A DNA stretch of 7,366 nucleotides from contig JAKJDB010000114.1 in NCBI GenBank assembly GCA_022706175.1, positions 1-7,366 on the forward strand, read 5' to 3'. This document shows positions 6,068 through 7,366 of this stretch, one piece after another. The notes below the pieces were generated by a model. That model saw only the letters and a program-made list of their open reading frames with translations. It was not told where the DNA came from and did not search any database. Position numbers and translations under genes: made by a program. Within the stretch, counting starts at the first letter, position 1; each line of letters opens with the position of its first letter. The stretch is from Candidatus Zhuqueibacterota bacterium. GTDB taxonomy: Bacteria; KSB1; UBA2214.

Positions 6068-6231
6068 TTTCGGCAACGGATTTTTTCTCGCTAGAATTAG
6101 AATGATTTTGATTTGGTTTGAAGAAACGGTGGAAATGGTGATCAGCCCCCAGACGGACTGACGCGATGCTCTTCTTTTGCAATCACCTTTCCCCCGGCGC
6201 ATGGATTCCAAAAGACGAAATTTCGTCAACA
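6068..6231 (-). other. Long 5' leader of the exopolysaccharide transcript
   Basis: From the predicted transcription start (about 6231) to the YjbH-like start codon is about 180 nt, long for a plain leader. Besides the palindrome at 6214-6227 it can fold a long-range stem GGTGAT (6137-6142) with ATCACC (6182-6187). I do not recognise a known riboswitch and see no supported leader peptide. Confidence 0.3.
6214..6227. promoter_or_regulatory. Perfect 14-bp palindrome, candidate operator
   Basis: GACGAAATTTCGTC is a perfect palindrome lying at about +4 to +18 relative to the predicted start of the minus-strand promoter at 6238-6266. The inner ten bases, ACGAAATTTC, recur at 6301-6310, upstream of the -35 box, with centres 86 bp apart. 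Two sites straddling a promoter fit repressor binding, possibly with looping. The regulator is unknown. Confidence 0.45.
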
Positions 6232-6237
6232 AAGTCT

Positions 6238-6266
6238 ATTATATGAAAGTTTTAGCACATTGTCAA
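6238..6266 (-). promoter_or_regulatory. Perfect-consensus sigma70-type promoter for the exopolysaccharide genes
   Basis: On the minus strand TTGACA (6261-6266), exactly 17 bp, then TATAAT (6238-6243): both hexamers and the spacer are ideal. It reads toward the YjbH-like, sugar transferase and epimerase genes, and the first terminator I can identify in that direction is at 893-929. So strong a core promoter suggests that control acts through repression or the leader. Confidence 0.82.
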
Positions 6267-6801
6267 GAAAAGGTTTTAAAAGAATGCAGCCGGCATGAAA
6301 ACGAAATTTCCCCAAGGCCATCAAGCGCAACGGCCGCGACGCCGCGAAATCTCGTTGAGAATTTACAAAACAGTGACAGTTCGATTTCAGGGTGTCGCGC
6401 TTTTGGGACAGTATCGCAGCTGCAAACCGGGCAGCGAAACAATAAAAACATTATATTTACTAGAATTATCACAAGAAAATATGCTGGCATTCCACTTGCA
6501 TGCATATGACACGACTCGTCACTCTTTTTTCTGTTCTTTGATACTCGACATGGAGCTCAATGAATTTGCCGGCTGGTCATGACTTGTTTTCCCTGTCACT
6601 AGTAAAAAAAATGTAATTTGAATTGCATTTTTTCCTTGCATAAATCCAATAATGATAATATATTTAAAGTCAAGAAGGCATCATCGCCAGTCATACCAAC
6701 ACTATCCTGCATCCCACAGAAAAAGCATCGAGTAACCCATTAGTACAAAAAGCCATTGTCTAGAATTGCACAGCGTATTCGCAAGCGGTGGGGCATAGTC
6801 C
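6267..6801. other. Non-coding stretch between the divergent exopolysaccharide and radical SAM genes
   Basis: I see no supported gene here. Open frames exist on both strands (for example 6295-6582 plus, 95 residues; 6263-6505 minus, 80 residues), but neither has a good ribosome binding site or recognisable family. The stretch holds the second ACGAAATTTC (6301-6310), an imperfect hairpin near 6347-6365, AT-rich DNA at 6600-6670, and two of the three CTAGAATT words (6460-6467 and 6760-6767; the third is at 6091-6098). Confidence 0.5.
6636..6664 (+). promoter_or_regulatory. Weak candidate promoter for the radical SAM gene
   Basis: TTGCAT (6636-6641), a 17-bp spacer and TATATT (6659-6664, 5 of 6) lie in AT-rich DNA on the plus strand. 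The -35 is poor and the leader to 6888 would be over 200 nt. It is the best candidate I found, but not strong. Confidence 0.22.
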
Positions 6802-6873
6802 ATGTCGATTTCATCATCGACGAAAAGTGCAGTCCGCGCATCATTTGAATACTCTGGCATTATTCGGGCTTGA
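6802..6873 (+). CDS. Possible 23-residue peptide just upstream of the radical SAM gene
   Basis: ATG at 6802 opens 23 codons (beginning MSISSSTK, ending SGIIRA) to a TGA at 6871-6873, 14 nt before the radical SAM start. GGTGGGG (6787-6793) lies 8 nt upstream and could act as a ribosome binding site. Its end overlaps the presumed ribosome binding site of the next gene, so it could be translationally coupled. It has no Cys, double-Gly or other recognisable precursor motif, so it may be a leader peptide, an atypical substrate of the enzyme, or chance. Confidence 0.2.
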   Translation: MSISSSTKSAVRASFEYSGIIRA

Positions 6874-6887
6874 AAGGGCCTTTTAAA

Positions 6888-7366
6888 ATGGCTGATTATT
6901 ACCGATATAAACAATACTCTGAAATGCGGCTGCCGCTCAAGGGCGATATCGATCTGACCTATCGCTGCAATAATAACTGCCGCCACTGCTGGTTGGTTAT
7001 CCCCAATACCAAGAAAAACAGCAGCGATGAATTGAAATTGCAGGAATGGATCGCACTCATCGATCAGGCCCGCGCACTGGGAACTCGCGAATGGTCGATT
7101 TCAGGCGGCGAGCCCATGCTGCGGGAAGATTTTGCCGAATTGGCCGGCTATATTAAAAGCAAATCCATTTACTACACTGTTTTTACCAACGGCATGTACA
7201 TTACGCCGGCTATCGCCAAACTGCTCAAGGGCTGTGATCTGCAGATCTCCTTATATGGAGCTACCGCTGAAGTCTATGATCATATCACCCGCCATCCCGG
7301 CGGTTATGAACAGCTTATGCAGGGAATTGCGCGCTTGCACGAAGCGGGCACACCGTTCACCATCCG
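6888..7366 (+). CDS. Radical SAM enzyme (5' part; runs off the window)
   Basis: The first 159 residues show a radical SAM core. The Cx3Cx2C motif CNNNCRHC at 27-34 would bind the [4Fe-4S] cluster, and SGGEPMLRED (72-81) is the GGE motif contacting S-adenosylmethionine. TVFTNGMYI (97-105) and LQISLYGATAEVYDHITRHPGGYE (118-141) are the later barrel strands typical of the PqqE/AslB/SPASM-related group, which modify peptides or proteins; small-molecule chemistry cannot be excluded because the C-terminus, where a SPASM domain would sit, lies outside. The ATG at 6888 follows AAGGG at 6874-6878 with 9 nt spacing; an in-frame TGA at 6846-6848 bounds the frame. It is transcribed away from the exopolysaccharide genes, with a long non-coding gap, so a link to them is not shown. 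Confidence 0.93.
   Translation, partial: MADYYRYKQYSEMRLPLKGDIDLTYRCNNNCRHCWLVIPNTKKNSSDELKLQEWIALIDQARALGTREWSISGGEPMLREDFAELAGYIKSKSIYYTVFTNGMYITPAIAKLLKGCDLQISLYGATAEVYDHITRHPGGYEQLMQGIARLHEAGTPFTI

Noticed and set aside
6263..6505. Minus-strand 80-residue frame with a hydrophobic N-terminus
   Set aside because: No ribosome binding site; its end runs over the -35 box of the strong promoter and its second half has no protein-like pattern.
6295..6582. Plus-strand 95-residue frame in the divergent gap
   Set aside because: No ribosome binding site, no recognisable domain, and it overlaps the candidate operator copy at its start. Kept only as a remark in the intergenic entry.
6702..6986. Minus-strand 94-residue frame overlapping the radical SAM start
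   Set aside because: It overlaps about 100 bp of a confidently identified gene on the other strand and has no family similarity.
1..7366. CRISPR array, tRNA or rRNA gene
   Set aside because: No regularly spaced repeats of 25-40 bp and no recognisable tRNA or rRNA segments on either strand; the repeats present are REP hairpins and one 41-bp duplication.

Overview
The window is 7.37 kb of bacterial chromosome of moderate to high GC. It looks like an exopolysaccharide locus bordered by two unrelated partial genes. Nothing fixes the species. The sugar transferase belongs to a sub-family I associate mainly with Bacteroidetes and related (FCB-type) bacteria. The GC-rich codon use, sigma70-like promoters and AGTTGGAAG repeats would fit an uncultured relative of that group, but this is only a suggestion.

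Layout. At the left edge (1-95, minus) is the start of a peptidase C39 protein, probably a peptidase-containing ABC exporter, with the catalytic Gln and Cys visible. A small stand-alone AraC-type DNA-binding protein follows (303-647, minus), with a near-consensus promoter at 808-836. From a perfect-consensus minus-strand promoter at 6238-6266 down to a strong intrinsic terminator at 893-929 lies what looks like one transcription unit of about 5.3 kb. It holds a YjbH-like secreted or outer-membrane exopolysaccharide protein (4795-6051), a 666-residue initiating sugar-phosphate transferase (2725-4725), a broken RAYT transposase with its REP hairpins (1897-2653), and a UDP-sugar 4-epimerase-type enzyme (946-1881). 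On the right, divergent and after a long non-coding stretch, a radical SAM enzyme begins at 6888 and runs off the window.

How the genes work together. The epimerase would supply a nucleotide sugar, the sugar transferase would load the first sugar phosphate onto a polyprenyl phosphate carrier in the inner membrane, and the YjbH-like protein would act at the cell envelope. The RAYT/REP block has been inserted between the transferase and the epimerase without reversing direction. The AraC protein could regulate a neighbour, but nothing in the sequence shows its target.

The most notable points are: (i) two inverted REP hairpins with a compensatory stem change beside a nonsense-interrupted RAYT gene, i.e. 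a REPIN with its presumed mobiliser; (ii) a 41-bp imperfect direct repeat around one REP; (iii) a gap-free duplication (period 136 residues) of the membrane module in the sugar transferase, followed by a degenerate methyltransferase-like domain; (iv) a perfect promoter with a 14-bp palindrome just downstream of its predicted start. I found no convincing new multi-gene system. The C39 exporter and the radical SAM gene are both classes that occur in peptide natural-product systems, but they are almost 7 kb apart and no precursor peptide is secure.
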